Shown here one piece after another: positions 25,996-34,130 of a DNA stretch of 42,807 nucleotides. Where the stretch lies: NCBI GenBank assembly GCA_021162685.1, contig JAGGYF010000031.1:1-42807 (forward strand), in the 5' to 3' direction. Origin of the DNA: Candidatus Iainarchaeum sp. Lineage in GTDB: Archaea > B1Sed10-29 > WALL01. Position 1 is the first letter of the stretch; the number at the start of each line of letters is the position of its first letter. Both the position numbers and the translations under genes were made by a program. The notes under the pieces are model-generated. The model ran no database searches and was not told the origin of the DNA. It worked only from the letters and a program-made list of their open reading frames with translations.

Positions 25996-26014
25996 ATACA
26001 TCACCAGGATGTAT
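25996..26014 (-). promoter_or_regulatory. Hairpin covering the ribosome binding site of the dnaG set
   Basis: On the minus strand ATACATC (26014-26008) pairs with GATGTAT (26002-25996) around the five-base loop CTGGT. The ribosome binding site GGTGAT is half in the loop and half in the 3' arm, and the ATG of UPF0235 follows one base later. It may limit translation. The hairpin begins where the upstream H/ACA RNA ends. Confidence 0.45.
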
Positions 26015-26130
26015 GTTGCCCCATTGTAACACCCTCCTTCATAGCATATGCTTAGAGGGCTGACCAATGGGGCTGTACTGTTTCTTGTTGACTACCTCCT
26101 CATGAATCAGAGGTGTCACCCAGAAACAGC
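26014..26130 (-). ncRNA. Two-hairpin H/ACA guide RNA (candidate)
   Basis: Reading the minus strand, hairpin 1 has outer stem CTGTTTCT/AGAAACAG (26129-26122 with 26085-26078), inner stem ACCTC/GAGGT and an 11-base apical loop TGATTCATGAG of K-loop type. The trinucleotide ACA follows one base after the stem (26076-26074). Hairpin 2 has outer stem GCCCCATTG/CAATGGGGC (26073-26065 with 26026-26018), inner stem CCCTC/GAGGG and a further palindrome AGCATATGCT at the tip. ACA again follows one base later (26016-26014). The internal loops lie about 14-16 bases from each ACA, as expected for pseudouridine guide pockets. A TATA-like run is upstream at 26152-26161. Confidence 0.72.
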
Positions 26131-26151
26131 ATTTATATTTGCAGTGGTTAT

Positions 26152-26161
26152 TGTTTATAAA
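26152..26161 (-). promoter_or_regulatory. TATA-like element upstream of the H/ACA RNA
   Basis: The minus-strand run ATTTATAAAC lies 25-30 bases before the predicted 5' end of the H/ACA RNA and after the stop of the 4-CBS gene. A second AT-rich run (CAAATATAAAT, about 26131-26141) is too close to serve the same start. Confidence 0.5.
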
Positions 26162-26181
26162 TGTTATGTATATTTATTGCA

Positions 26182-26979
26182 CTATTTTGATGCCACGTAT
26201 TTTGTTATGTCTGTTTTTGTAATTATGCCATTTAATACATTTTTTTCTGAAACAATGACGCTTCCAACCCTCTTTTTAATCATAAGGTGTGCTGCTGTAG
26301 CTGCATCCGATTTTGGAGCAATTTTGACCAGTTCTGTCTTCATAATGTCCTCTACGATAAGAGGGACTAGAACTACGCTCTTTCTTTTCTTATTTTTTGA
26401 TGCTCTCACAATTCTTCTAGGTCTTAATCCAAACGTGGATAATGCAATGTCCTTCTGGGAGATTATACCATAGATCGGTGGTTCCCATACAACGAGCTGC
26501 TCAATGCCATATCTCTCCATTTCTTTCAATGCATGGAATATAGATTGTTGTGGTTTGATTGTTCTGACCTTTTTCTCCATGATGTCCTTTGCTTTGATAA
26601 TGCCTTTGTAGTAACTTGCAAAATACTTTGTGAAATCTGTCTTCGTCACTATGCCCATTATCTGTTTGTCATAGACAATTATTGCATGTGCATTTTTTGA
26701 GATAAGAACCCTGGCTGCATTCTCTACACGCGTGGTTGGCTTTACTTTTACAAAAGATTTGCTCATAATGTTCTTTGCTTGTATGCTGTCAATGGGCTTT
26801 CTTGATGCGAAAAACGCATCAGCCAAATCTTTGTCTGTTATTATTCCTATTGGTTTATCCTTATCAACAACAAGAAGAGAGCTTATCTTATGTCTAACCA
26901 ACATGTTTCGTACATGTGCAACAGTATCTGTTGGTGAGACAACATAAACTCTCGATGTCATGATTGCGTGTATTTCCAT
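26182..26979 (-). CDS. Protein with four CBS domains
   Basis: The 265-residue protein is made of four CBS motifs in two Bateman modules, starting at about residues 1, 66, 131 and 208. Each has the pattern of an IM-S/K start followed by GIITDKDL, GIVTKTDFT, GIISQKDIA or GIITKTDIT. CBS pairs usually bind adenosyl ligands such as AMP, ATP or SAM and sense energy status. There is no attached enzyme domain. The gene starts three bases after the next CBS gene, so they form a pair. Confidence 0.92.
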   Translation of the reverse strand: MEIHAIMTSRVYVVSPTDTVAHVRNMLVRHKISSLLVVDKDKPIGIITDKDLADAFFASRKPIDSIQAKNIMSKSFVKVKPTTRVENAARVLISKNAHAIIVYDKQIMGIVTKTDFTKYFASYYKGIIKAKDIMEKKVRTIKPQQSIFHALKEMERYGIEQLVVWEPPIYGIISQKDIALSTFGLRPRRIVRASKNKKRKSVVLVPLIVEDIMKTELVKIAPKSDAATAAHLMIKKRVGSVIVSEKNVLNGIITKTDITKYVASK

Positions 26980-26982
26980 GTG

Positions 26983-27522
26983 TTATTCACCTGCACACTC
27001 TTCACAGAGAAGTACACCATTTACCAACCTGAGGGACTCAGAATACTCACCACATCCCTCACAGATTCCAGAAAATCGTTTTTCTGGTTGTGTGCTATAC
27101 TCACTCCTCATTTTTGCTCTTTCAGAAACTATCTCAAACAAAGCAGGGGATAATGTAATAAGGTCTGTTTCTGTGATTATCCCAACTATTTTACCATCAT
27201 CAACAACAGGTAAACGTTTTATGGATAGGTCTCTCATGATTCTCATCGCCTCTTCTACATCTGTATCTGGGGTAATTGTTCGTATAGGGTGGCTCATTAC
27301 TTCTTTTACCTTTACCTTCTTTGGGTCTTTTTCCTTGGCAAAAACCCGTTCAAGTAGATTTGAATCTGTCAATATTCCTATTGGTTTCTTCTTTTCAGCT
27401 ACAATCACTGAACCTATGTCCAAATCAACCATATACCTCAATGCTTTATCACAGGTATCATCTGGACTGACTGTTATTACTCCCTTTCTCATTGCGTCTG
27501 ATACAGGTACTCCTACTGCCAT
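26983..27522 (-). CDS. CBS-domain pair with C-terminal zinc ribbon
   Basis: Residues about 5-60 and 70-125 are CBS motifs (PIGILTDSNLLERV and VGIITETDLITL). The tail carries CEGCGEYSESLRLVNGVLLCEEC, a CxxC...CxxC zinc ribbon. Such CBS-zinc ribbon proteins occur in many archaea; the ligand and target are unknown. It is followed within three bases by the four-CBS gene and preceded by a tiny zinc-ribbon gene. Confidence 0.9.
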   Translation of the reverse strand: MAVGVPVSDAMRKGVITVSPDDTCDKALRYMVDLDIGSVIVAEKKKPIGILTDSNLLERVFAKEKDPKKVKVKEVMSHPIRTITPDTDVEEAMRIMRDLSIKRLPVVDDGKIVGIITETDLITLSPALFEIVSERAKMRSEYSTQPEKRFSGICEGCGEYSESLRLVNGVLLCEECAGE

Positions 27523-27561
27523 GCTATCACTATTAAGTATTAGGAGCCAAAGGATTTAAAT

Positions 27562-27672
27562 TTATTCCTTCTCCTTCTTCTCTTTCTCCTCCTTTTCACA
27601 TTGTTTACATATCCCTCTTGATGTTAATTTTGTGTATCTTCCGCATCGCGGACAGTTCTGTTTAAATGACAT
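27562..27672 (-). CDS. 36-residue zinc-ribbon protein
   Basis: A short gene reads MSFKQNCPRCGRYTKL, then RGICKQCEKEEKEKK. Two CxxC pairs separated by 12 residues suggest a small zinc ribbon, followed by a Lys/Glu tail. The ATG at 27672 has GGTGA five bases upstream. It begins four bases after the cyclase gene stop and is on the same strand as its neighbours. I do not recognise a named family. Similar tiny zinc-finger proteins are common but often missed in archaeal genomes. Confidence 0.75.
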   Translation of the reverse strand: MSFKQNCPRCGRYTKLTSRGICKQCEKEEKEKKEKE

Positions 27673-27676
27673 GTAT

Positions 27677-28297
27677 TCACCTTATTATTGCAATTACTCT
27701 TGCCTGCGCACCATCCACTCCATTTATTAGGAGAGGGAATGCATATATGTGACATTGTTGTGGTAGTTTATCCAAGTTTACAAGAAATTCAATAATCAGA
27801 ATATTTCTTGACAAAAGGTATTTATGTGTTTCAAAATTATATTTGCTGTCTCCTGGGCTTGTAGAGTCTATGCCTATCATCTTCGCTCCTTTTGCAGCTA
27901 AATACTTTGCTGCATCAAGCGTTAAATGAGGTTGCCTGTCTAATGATATTCCTCTTCTCATGATTCTTTTCATCTCTCCTGTCCTTATGAGAACTATATC
28001 TCCCCGTTTTATAGGTGCTTTTTTGAATGGCTCGCTGGTTATCTCCTTCTCTTTGCAATCAACAACAATTGCTCTTCCAAAAAAATGCTCTGGTTTGAAC
28101 TTATCTATGCTCTTCCCCTTTGTTAACATGTGCATCGGTGCGTCTATGTGCGTACCAATATGTGTTTGTAGAGATATAGAATGCTCGCACCATCCGTGCT
28201 TTTTTACTGTATTGACATTCTTTATCATTGGTTTTGGCTCGCCTGGATAAACAACCATATCTTCAGAGATAGGATATGTCAGGTCTACTACTCTCAT
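27677..28297 (-). CDS. Cyclase-family protein (kynurenine formamidase-like metal hydrolase)
   Basis: The 206-residue protein contains DLTYPISEDMVVYPGEP at the N terminus and QTHIGTHIDAPMHML near residue 45, the metal-binding HxGTHxDxPxH motif of the cyclase/formamidase family. GIDSTSPGD later forms another conserved element. Members hydrolyse amides or act on cyclic substrates; the substrate here is unknown. It lies four bases after pth2 and before the small zinc-ribbon gene. Confidence 0.9.
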   Translation of the reverse strand: MRVVDLTYPISEDMVVYPGEPKPMIKNVNTVKKHGWCEHSISLQTHIGTHIDAPMHMLTKGKSIDKFKPEHFFGRAIVVDCKEKEITSEPFKKAPIKRGDIVLIRTGEMKRIMRRGISLDRQPHLTLDAAKYLAAKGAKMIGIDSTSPGDSKYNFETHKYLLSRNILIIEFLVNLDKLPQQCHIYAFPLLINGVDGAQARVIAIIR

Positions 28298-28301
28298 GCT
28301 A

Positions 28302-28649
28302 TCACAGCAATTTTAGTTTTGAGAAGACTTTGTCTATTTCTGGTTCTGGCGCTGGACCTGCTCCAAAACATGTTACTGTTCCTTCCTCTACTTGTGTTCT
28401 TCCAGCATCAACAACAAGTTTTGCTGGCAAGTACTTCTTAGCAGCATTATATAGGTCCATTAGTTCCTCCTTTGAATTAACTTTTAGCACAACTACCTTT
28501 TCACCTTCTGCTAACCAGCCAACTGCATAATCTGGTCGTATCCTAACTGCCTCAAGATAAGTATCAAGAACAGCATGACTTGCCTGTGCACACATCTTTC
28601 CTTTTCCCATTTCTATATCTGTTCTCATCACCACTGCCATCTTATACAT
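28302..28649 (-). CDS. pth2: Peptidyl-tRNA hydrolase (Pth2 type)
   Basis: Pth2 releases peptides from stalled peptidyl-tRNA. The 115-residue protein has KMAVVMRTDIEMGKGKMCAQ, ASHAVLDTY, VVLKVNSKEEL, LVVDAGRTQVEEGTVT and CFGAGPAPEPEIDKV, all typical. ATG 28649 overlaps the HIT stop as TGATG; an in-frame TTG lies just before it. Confidence 0.96.
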   Translation of the reverse strand: MYKMAVVMRTDIEMGKGKMCAQASHAVLDTYLEAVRIRPDYAVGWLAEGEKVVVLKVNSKEELMDLYNAAKKYLPAKLVVDAGRTQVEEGTVTCFGAGPAPEPEIDKVFSKLKLL

Positions 28650-29062
28650 CAAACCACCACATATTTCTTTATCTCTTCTGCGACCTCACCTAATGTTCTT
28701 CTATCTGGCCTATGATATGGGAAATGTATTTCTATTCCATCACCAGTAAATCTAGGTAAGATATGAAAATGGATATGTTTTATGTGTTGTCCTGCTGCTT
28801 TTCCGTTGCTCTGTATTATATTTATTCCCTCTGCATTCAATGCCTGCTTTACTGCCTTTGTTATAATGTATACTGTTCTTGCTAAATGCAATGCATCTTG
28901 CTCGCTCATTTCATCAATGGTTTCTATATGCCTTTTTGGTATCACAAGGACATGGCCTTTTGTAACCTGGCCTATATCCATGAATGCCAGTGTATGTTCA
29001 TCCTCATATATTTTACTCGCCTTTTCCTTTCCTGCTACAATGTCACAAAAAACACAGTCCAT
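28649..29062 (-). CDS. HIT-family nucleotide hydrolase
   Basis: The 137-residue protein starts DCVFCDIVAGKE, contains VLVIPKRHIETIDE and ends with the histidine triad in GQHIKHIHFHILPR. HIT proteins act on nucleoside phosphoramidates or dinucleoside polyphosphates. The N-terminal cysteines may bind zinc. AAGGTG lies before the ATG, and the promoter region is shared with the divergent nurA. Confidence 0.94.
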   Translation of the reverse strand: MDCVFCDIVAGKEKASKIYEDEHTLAFMDIGQVTKGHVLVIPKRHIETIDEMSEQDALHLARTVYIITKAVKQALNAEGINIIQSNGKAAGQHIKHIHFHILPRFTGDGIEIHFPYHRPDRRTLGEVAEEIKKYVVV

Positions 29063-29089
29063 AGATGCACCTTGGAAAGCTATACACTA

Positions 29090-29102
29090 CACTATATTTA
29101 AA
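29090..29102. promoter_or_regulatory. Shared TATA region between HIT and nurA
   Basis: The run ctatatttaaag gives TATA-like elements on both strands. It lies about 31 bases before the nurA ATG on the plus strand, implying a leaderless mRNA, and about 34 bases before the HIT ATG on the minus strand. Confidence 0.5.
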
Positions 29103-29127
29103 GTTACCTAAGTATATTATATTAACT

Positions 29128-30168
29128 ATGGGATCAAATTTAAGGGATATTATTGAGTTTCTTGGAAAGAGGTATGTTGCGGACAAGGTTATACCTCCTA
29201 CTACTATGTACTCATCGGAGAAGAGGAGGTATAGGCTTTTCCCTATAACAGAACATTCGTTCAAAAATTATAACCCTCTCTCCCTAGATGCTGCGTTTTC
29301 TGTTGTTGCTATTGATGGTGGTTCTGCAGAGGTATTTGATACTGCGTACTGGGGTATTGGATACATAAAATTAAGGGCAAGAAAGATTGTATTTGACCCT
29401 AAAAAGAAGATTGCGAAGACCATTGAAACAGAATCAAAGGACAAGTTTGTATTATTTTTAACAGAGGATGAGATAGAAACAAAAAATGATGATGTTGTCA
29501 AGAGGAAGTTTTATGAAAAGGGTAATTATCTGAAAAGAGAGGAGACGAGATTCGCCAGAGAACTAACAAAAAAAGGGTTTGTTGATAAAGATGAACTTGT
29601 TCTCATTGATGGAACACTAAGTACGCAGGGATTTTATGAGCAGGAATTAGTTAAGGTCCATGATAACATCCTAGGGATATCAAAAAGGAGCGGTATGACA
29701 ATAAATAGGTATGCTGCTTCATCTTATCTTTCAAAGCTTGCTATGAGATATAAAAAGAATAGTATGCCTTGGTACTGTTATCCGCTGGTCGCAGAGTATC
29801 CTGGAAAGGAAAAGCCAATTGCTGAGATTATGTTTGCGAGTTTTGTTAGTAATAGCATACATTGTTTTAGGATTGACTTCCCTAGTAATGTATTAAATAA
29901 GCTTGATGAGAAAGACAGAGAAGAGCATATAAGTGAACAGCTATCAAAGGTTGCGATGTTCAGCTTGGAACCAAAATATAGGAACTATCCTTATCCTCTT
30001 GGTGCTGTTCACACAGACGCTGTTATGAGACCGAGAGATAGGGAATATGCACAAGAATATGTTAAAAAGGTATTGCTTAATACGAACATGGACAAGGACG
30101 TTGCTGATCTGATAAAAAGAGATATTGAAGAAGATTTATGGTATGAGAGATTTAGGAGGAGAGCGTGA
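29128..30168 (+). CDS. nurA: NurA-type 5'-3' nuclease
   Basis: NurA works with the HerA translocase to resect DNA ends. The 346-residue protein shows FSVVAIDGGSAEVFD near residue 60 with the first metal-binding aspartate, ELVLIDGTLSTQ near residue 170, and YPLGAVHTDAVMRPRDREY near the end, the three conserved NurA blocks. ATG 29128 is chosen because it starts the family-like MGSNLRDIIEFLG and lies about 31 bases after a TATA run; the frame extends upstream without support. It shares TGATG with herA. Confidence 0.9.
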   Translation: MGSNLRDIIEFLGKRYVADKVIPPTTMYSSEKRRYRLFPITEHSFKNYNPLSLDAAFSVVAIDGGSAEVFDTAYWGIGYIKLRARKIVFDPKKKIAKTIETESKDKFVLFLTEDEIETKNDDVVKRKFYEKGNYLKREETRFARELTKKGFVDKDELVLIDGTLSTQGFYEQELVKVHDNILGISKRSGMTINRYAASSYLSKLAMRYKKNSMPWYCYPLVAEYPGKEKPIAEIMFASFVSNSIHCFRIDFPSNVLNKLDEKDREEHISEQLSKVAMFSLEPKYRNYPYPLGAVHTDAVMRPRDREYAQEYVKKVLLNTNMDKDVADLIKRDIEEDLWYERFRRRA

Positions 30169-31748
30169 TGAAAAAGGTTGGAAAAGTAGATTATTTTGAT
30201 GGGAACAAAGGAAAGCTGTTCTTCTTTGTTGAAGATGAGAATGGGGTGGAGGAGGAAGGATTTTATAAGGTAGAAAACGATGAAAAGGTGTTCTACATCT
30301 TTGTTACCAGCCTCTGTGAAATGCCTTTAGACTCTGAATTAAGAGCGAGGTATTCAAAGTATGATTATGCATTTGATACTGAAGAACGATACCTCTTGTA
30401 TGCACAGGCAACTATCCTACTTGAATATAGAAAAGGGGATAAAAAGAAGATAATAGGTTACAAAACAATCCCAAGACATAATGAACTTGTTTATGTGTTA
30501 GAAACGCATGACTTTGATATCCTTGGTCTGCCAAAACTTGATTTTGCACATGTTAGGTCGGGGTCACATCACTTTGACACAAAAGCAGGTTTCAGAAAGG
30601 AAGCATATATTACTCATTGGCTCCTATGCGGCTGGACAAACTCTGGGAAAACAAATGCCGCAAAGGTATTACTAAATGTAACAATAAAAGGAGATGGAGA
30701 ACCGTTTGCTGGAGGAGTAGTTATAGACCCACATGGAGAGTATTATCAGGAGCTTAAACATTTCAATACTGTTGGTGCGCCAAGGGTTATACACTATACT
30801 GTTGGCGCTGGAAATGATGAATTTGAGAAGGAGTTAAAGATTTCATATCAGAACATATACCCTAGTTATCTGACAGAGGTGTATGAATTCAGGGAAGATA
30901 CACAAGTAAACTTTATGAATCAGTGTGTACGCTGGAAAGGCAGGAAAGACTGGATAAGATATCTGCTTGATACACCAGTTGAGAAAATTGTTGATGACTT
31001 CAAGAATGAGGAGAAAGGAGAGTTATCTCCCTTAACTGTCATGGCTGTGAAGAATAGACTAAATGGTATATTCAAAGAAGACGAAGAGGTTTGGACAGCA
31101 GAATCAAATAATTTTATTAGTACTATTGTGGAAGGTGTCACAAGAGGAAATTGGTATATAATAGATGTTAGCTCTATTGGTGAGAGAACAACAAAGGTCA
31201 TTACAGCGATGATCGCAAAAAGTATTTTCTCAAAGTATAAATCACAGAGAGTTAGAAACTATAACGAGTGGAAAAAATACAAGCCAGCTGGTATCCTGGT
31301 GGAGGAGGCACATAATTATTTAAGTCCTGAGGAGACAGGAAAGGGCAATGTAATCGCAAAAATAGCAAAGGAAGGAAGAAAATTTCATGTATTCACCATT
31401 GTTGTTGAACAGGATCCAGGAGGAATTGATCATAGAATATTGAAACAGATACACAACAAGGTGATTTTGCAGCTTATCCCTTCTGACGCAAGAGTGATTG
31501 CAGAAACAACACCCTATGTCAATGAACTTGAGAAGAAGATACCTTATTACAGTATAGGAGAGGGTCTCTTTGTTTCAACTGGCTCGTTTAATTTTGCACT
31601 TCCTGTAAAGTTTCCGAGGATATCCGAATGGATTGATAATAATATAGATAAATGTAAGAGATGTGGCAAGCCAACAATGAGCATAACTGGCCTATGCCTA
31701 AACTGTCAGAATGTAAAGAAAAACAGAGATATCAGCGCATTTATGTAA
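30168..31748 (+). CDS. herA: HerA-type DNA translocase with C-terminal zinc ribbon
   Basis: The 526-residue protein is the hexameric ATPase partner of NurA. The N-terminal barrel (1 to about 110) is followed by Walker A GWTNSGKT at about 156-163, Walker B ILVEEAHNYL at about 375-384, then VVEQDPGGIDHRILKQIHNK and the arginine-finger region. Two CxxC pairs near residues 495-513 (CKRCGKP and CLNCQN) form a C-terminal zinc ribbon. ATG 30168 follows AGGAGG by nine bases. The pair stands without mre11/rad50 nearby. Its end overlaps the convergent thiC by eight bases. Confidence 0.92.
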   Translation: MKKVGKVDYFDGNKGKLFFFVEDENGVEEEGFYKVENDEKVFYIFVTSLCEMPLDSELRARYSKYDYAFDTEERYLLYAQATILLEYRKGDKKKIIGYKTIPRHNELVYVLETHDFDILGLPKLDFAHVRSGSHHFDTKAGFRKEAYITHWLLCGWTNSGKTNAAKVLLNVTIKGDGEPFAGGVVIDPHGEYYQELKHFNTVGAPRVIHYTVGAGNDEFEKELKISYQNIYPSYLTEVYEFREDTQVNFMNQCVRWKGRKDWIRYLLDTPVEKIVDDFKNEEKGELSPLTVMAVKNRLNGIFKEDEEVWTAESNNFISTIVEGVTRGNWYIIDVSSIGERTTKVITAMIAKSIFSKYKSQRVRNYNEWKKYKPAGILVEEAHNYLSPEETGKGNVIAKIAKEGRKFHVFTIVVEQDPGGIDHRILKQIHNKVILQLIPSDARVIAETTPYVNELEKKIPYYSIGEGLFVSTGSFNFALPVKFPRISEWIDNNIDKCKRCGKPTMSITGLCLNCQNVKKNRDISAFM

Positions 31749-32949
31749 CAAAGTCGCCAAAAAGTTTCATTGCACAAAGTTCTCCACACATTGTGCATTT
31801 CCTCCTATTTACTGGTGGCCTCCTCTTTATATACTGCTTCGGTTTGGATTTCTCTATTGCATATCTCAGTTGTTTGTTCCAGTCTAATGCTCTTCTAACA
31901 ATGGCCATATTATTATCTCTATCAACATCAATACCTTTTGCTATATCTGCTACATGCGCAGCTATCTTTGCAGTGATTGTTGCTTGTTTTATGTCATCTT
32001 CATCTGGAAGGCATAGATGCTCAGAAGGCGTTACATCACATAGAAAATCTGCACCATAAGTTGCTGCTAATGCTCCTCCAATTGCTGCTACTATATGGTC
32101 ATATCCCGGAGCTATGTCAGTCACCAATGGACCTAAAACATAAAAAGGTGCATTATGGCAATATCTCTTCTCCAATCTAACATTCTCTGCCACTTGATTT
32201 ATTGGTATGTGACCCGGGCCTTCAACTATTACCTGTACTCCTCTCTTCCTAGCCCTTAATACTAGCTTCCCTAATGTTTTTAGCTCTGTTATTTGCGCTT
32301 TGTCAGTTGCGTCTGCAATACAACCTGGCCTAAGACCATCTCCCAAGCTTATGACAACATTGCTCTCTTTTAATATATCTAGTATATAATCAAAGTTTTT
32401 ATATAGTGGGTTTTCTTCTCCATGCTGTTGCATCCATGCAGCTAATATGGATCCACCTCTGCTAACAATGCCTGCCATCCTTTTTCTTGCCTTTTTCACA
32501 GCTTCCTTTGTCACACCTGAGTGAATTGTGACAAAATCCACACCATCTCTCACGTGTTTCTCTATCGCATTAATCATATCATCCTTTGTCATGTCAAAGA
32601 TTGTTTTGCCTATTATTGCTTGATATATTGGGACTGTTCCGACAGGCACACACGTACCTTTTATGATCTTCTTTCTCGTCTTATCTGGGAAGCGGGTGCT
32701 GAGGTCCATAACAGTGTCTGCTCCATATTCTATTGCAATCCTTGCCTTTTTCAATTCCGTTCTAATATCTGCGATGTCTGAAGACGTGCCAATATTCACA
32801 TTGATTTTTGTCCTCATGCCTTCACCTATGGCAACTGGAGTGATGTTTTCTCTCCTATTGTTCTTAAGCACCACAACGGCTCCCTTCAGGATTTTCCTTC
32901 TTAGTTGGTTCTCTGATATGTTTTCTTTGGTTGCTACCTTTCGGATCAT
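31741..32949 (-). CDS. thiC: Phosphomethylpyrimidine synthase
   Basis: ThiC rearranges AIR into HMP phosphate for thiamine, using a 4Fe-4S cluster and SAM. The 402-residue protein contains NINVNIGTSS, FVTIHSGVT, SRGGSILAAWM, SLGDGLRPGCIADA, IVEGPGHIPI and GADFLCDVTPSEHL, then the C-terminal cluster motif CTMCGELC (CxxCxxxC-like) near residue 390. AIR is made by PurM, encoded in this window. I see no TPP riboswitch in its short leader. Confidence 0.95.
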   Translation of the reverse strand: MIRKVATKENISENQLRRKILKGAVVVLKNNRRENITPVAIGEGMRTKINVNIGTSSDIADIRTELKKARIAIEYGADTVMDLSTRFPDKTRKKIIKGTCVPVGTVPIYQAIIGKTIFDMTKDDMINAIEKHVRDGVDFVTIHSGVTKEAVKKARKRMAGIVSRGGSILAAWMQQHGEENPLYKNFDYILDILKESNVVISLGDGLRPGCIADATDKAQITELKTLGKLVLRARKRGVQVIVEGPGHIPINQVAENVRLEKRYCHNAPFYVLGPLVTDIAPGYDHIVAAIGGALAATYGADFLCDVTPSEHLCLPDEDDIKQATITAKIAAHVADIAKGIDVDRDNNMAIVRRALDWNKQLRYAIEKSKPKQYIKRRPPVNRRKCTMCGELCAMKLFGDFVT

Positions 32950-32982
32950 ATTCTCACCAATAATAACATTTATTAATGGGCT

Positions 32983-32992
32983 CCTATAAAAA
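32983..32992. promoter_or_regulatory. Divergent promoter region of thiC and rpoK
   Basis: CCTATAAAAA on the plus strand, with TTTTTATAGG on the minus strand, sits between the two divergent genes. It is about 30-35 bases from each ribosome binding site region, so one AT-rich element may serve both directions. Confidence 0.4.
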
Positions 32993-33021
32993 TAATACGC
33001 TACTTCTGGAGGGTAGATAAT

Positions 33022-33192
33022 ATGGAGAAATTAACAAGATTTGAGAGGGCAAGGATTATAGGAGCAAGGGCTCTGCAGTTAGCTATGGGTGCGCCTCCAC
33101 TCATACCTACAAATAGGTTTTCCGCTCCACTTGAAGTTGCAAAAGAGGAGTTCAAAAAGGGAGTGGTACCCATAACTGTTATCAGGGAGTGA
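33022..33192 (+). CDS. rpoK: RNA polymerase subunit K
   Basis: The 56-residue protein reads [20 protein letters not shown], then GAPPLIP and [18 protein letters not shown], the full RpoK (omega/Rpb6 homologue) pattern. It stabilises archaeal RNA polymerase. GGAGGG lies about ten bases before the ATG. Its stop overlaps a GTG of the following ribosomal gene frame. Confidence 0.95.
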   Translation: MEKLTRFERARIIGARALQLAMGAPPLIPTNRFSAPLEVAKEEFKKGVVPITVIRE

Positions 33193-33197
33193 AGAGC

Positions 33198-33407
33198 ATG
33201 GGAAAGCAGATGAGCAAGGTTCTGAAAGCAAAGGCAATAAAGTTGTTCAGTATGTTCCCGGACAAATTTACTACTGACTTTGAAAAGAATAAACAGATTC
33301 TGGATGAATATAAAATTTTTAGTTATTCAAAAGTGGATAGGAATATTGTTGCTGGGTATATCACCAGAATAAAGACAATGACAGAAAAACAGAGTAAAGT
33401 TGAGTAG
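33198..33407 (+). CDS. rps17e: 30S ribosomal protein S17e
   Basis: The 69-residue protein contains KLFSMFPDKFTTDFEKNKQIL and IVAGYITRIKTM, the archaeal S17e pattern. I choose ATG 33198 with AGGGAG eight bases upstream; a GTG at 33189 overlapping the rpoK stop is an alternative. It lies between rpoK and a glycosyltransferase. Confidence 0.9.
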   Translation: MGKQMSKVLKAKAIKLFSMFPDKFTTDFEKNKQILDEYKIFSYSKVDRNIVAGYITRIKTMTEKQSKVE

Positions 33408-34124
33408 ATGCTCTCTGTTATTATTGCAGCATATAATGAAGAGCAAAATATAGGCAGATGCCTTACATCTATCAGGGCACAAGATTTTGATGATTATGAA
33501 CTAATTGTTGTTGTTGCTGGTAAAGACAGAACATATGATATAGCTAAGGAATTTGCGGATAAAGTGATAAGGGACAAAAAGGAGAAAGGAGCAGGACCTG
33601 CTAGAAACATAGGGGCAAAAAAATCCAGAGGAGATGTGTTGATATTTACAGATGGAGATGTTGTTGTTGCTAAGGATTGGTTAAAAAAATATAATGAAGT
33701 GTTTTGTGATAAAGATGTTATCGCTGCTGGTGGAGCAGTAAGGACATTAGATGGTGGGCTACTTGAAGAAATAATATATAAAACAAACTCAGATTGGTTG
33801 TATAGGATTACTCCTCTTTTTGGTTTCTATCAGTTGAGTGGGAATAATTGTGCATATAGAAAAGAAATGTTTATGAAGGTTGGAGGGTTTGATGAGACAC
33901 TTAGTATGCTGGAGGATACAGAACTGCCCAATCGTATAAAGAGATACGGAAAAATTGTATTTAGGCCAGACATTATTGTGTATGCATCTGCACGCAGGAT
34001 CATGGAGCAGGGATACTGGCATCTGTTTTTTAAGTATATGAAAGCATACTATACATTATATATAAAGAAGGCTCCTGTGAAACAGCCCTATTTTATGTCT
34101 GCTCTAAAACATAATAAATATTAA
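33408..34124 (+). CDS. Family 2 glycosyltransferase
   Basis: The 238-residue protein starts LSVIIAAYNEEQNIGRCLTSI, has the donor and metal motif TDGD near residue 84 and NNCAYRKEMFMKVGGFDE with LEDTELPNRI as acceptor-side signatures. GT2 enzymes transfer sugars from nucleotide donors to lipids, proteins or polysaccharides. The acceptor is unknown. No membrane segment is evident, so it is probably cytosolic or membrane-peripheral. It follows rps17e with no gap. Confidence 0.9.
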   Translation: MLSVIIAAYNEEQNIGRCLTSIRAQDFDDYELIVVVAGKDRTYDIAKEFADKVIRDKKEKGAGPARNIGAKKSRGDVLIFTDGDVVVAKDWLKKYNEVFCDKDVIAAGGAVRTLDGGLLEEIIYKTNSDWLYRITPLFGFYQLSGNNCAYRKEMFMKVGGFDETLSMLEDTELPNRIKRYGKIVFRPDIIVYASARRIMEQGYWHLFFKYMKAYYTLYIKKAPVKQPYFMSALKHNKY

Positions 34125-34130
34125 GGTGTA

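Noticed and set aside
26048-26473. 141-residue plus-strand reading frame
   Set aside because: It runs opposite the H/ACA RNA and the end of the four-CBS gene, both better supported.
32950-33021. TPP riboswitch before thiC
   Set aside because: The space to rpoK is only about 70 bases and shows no THI-box-like sequence or fold.
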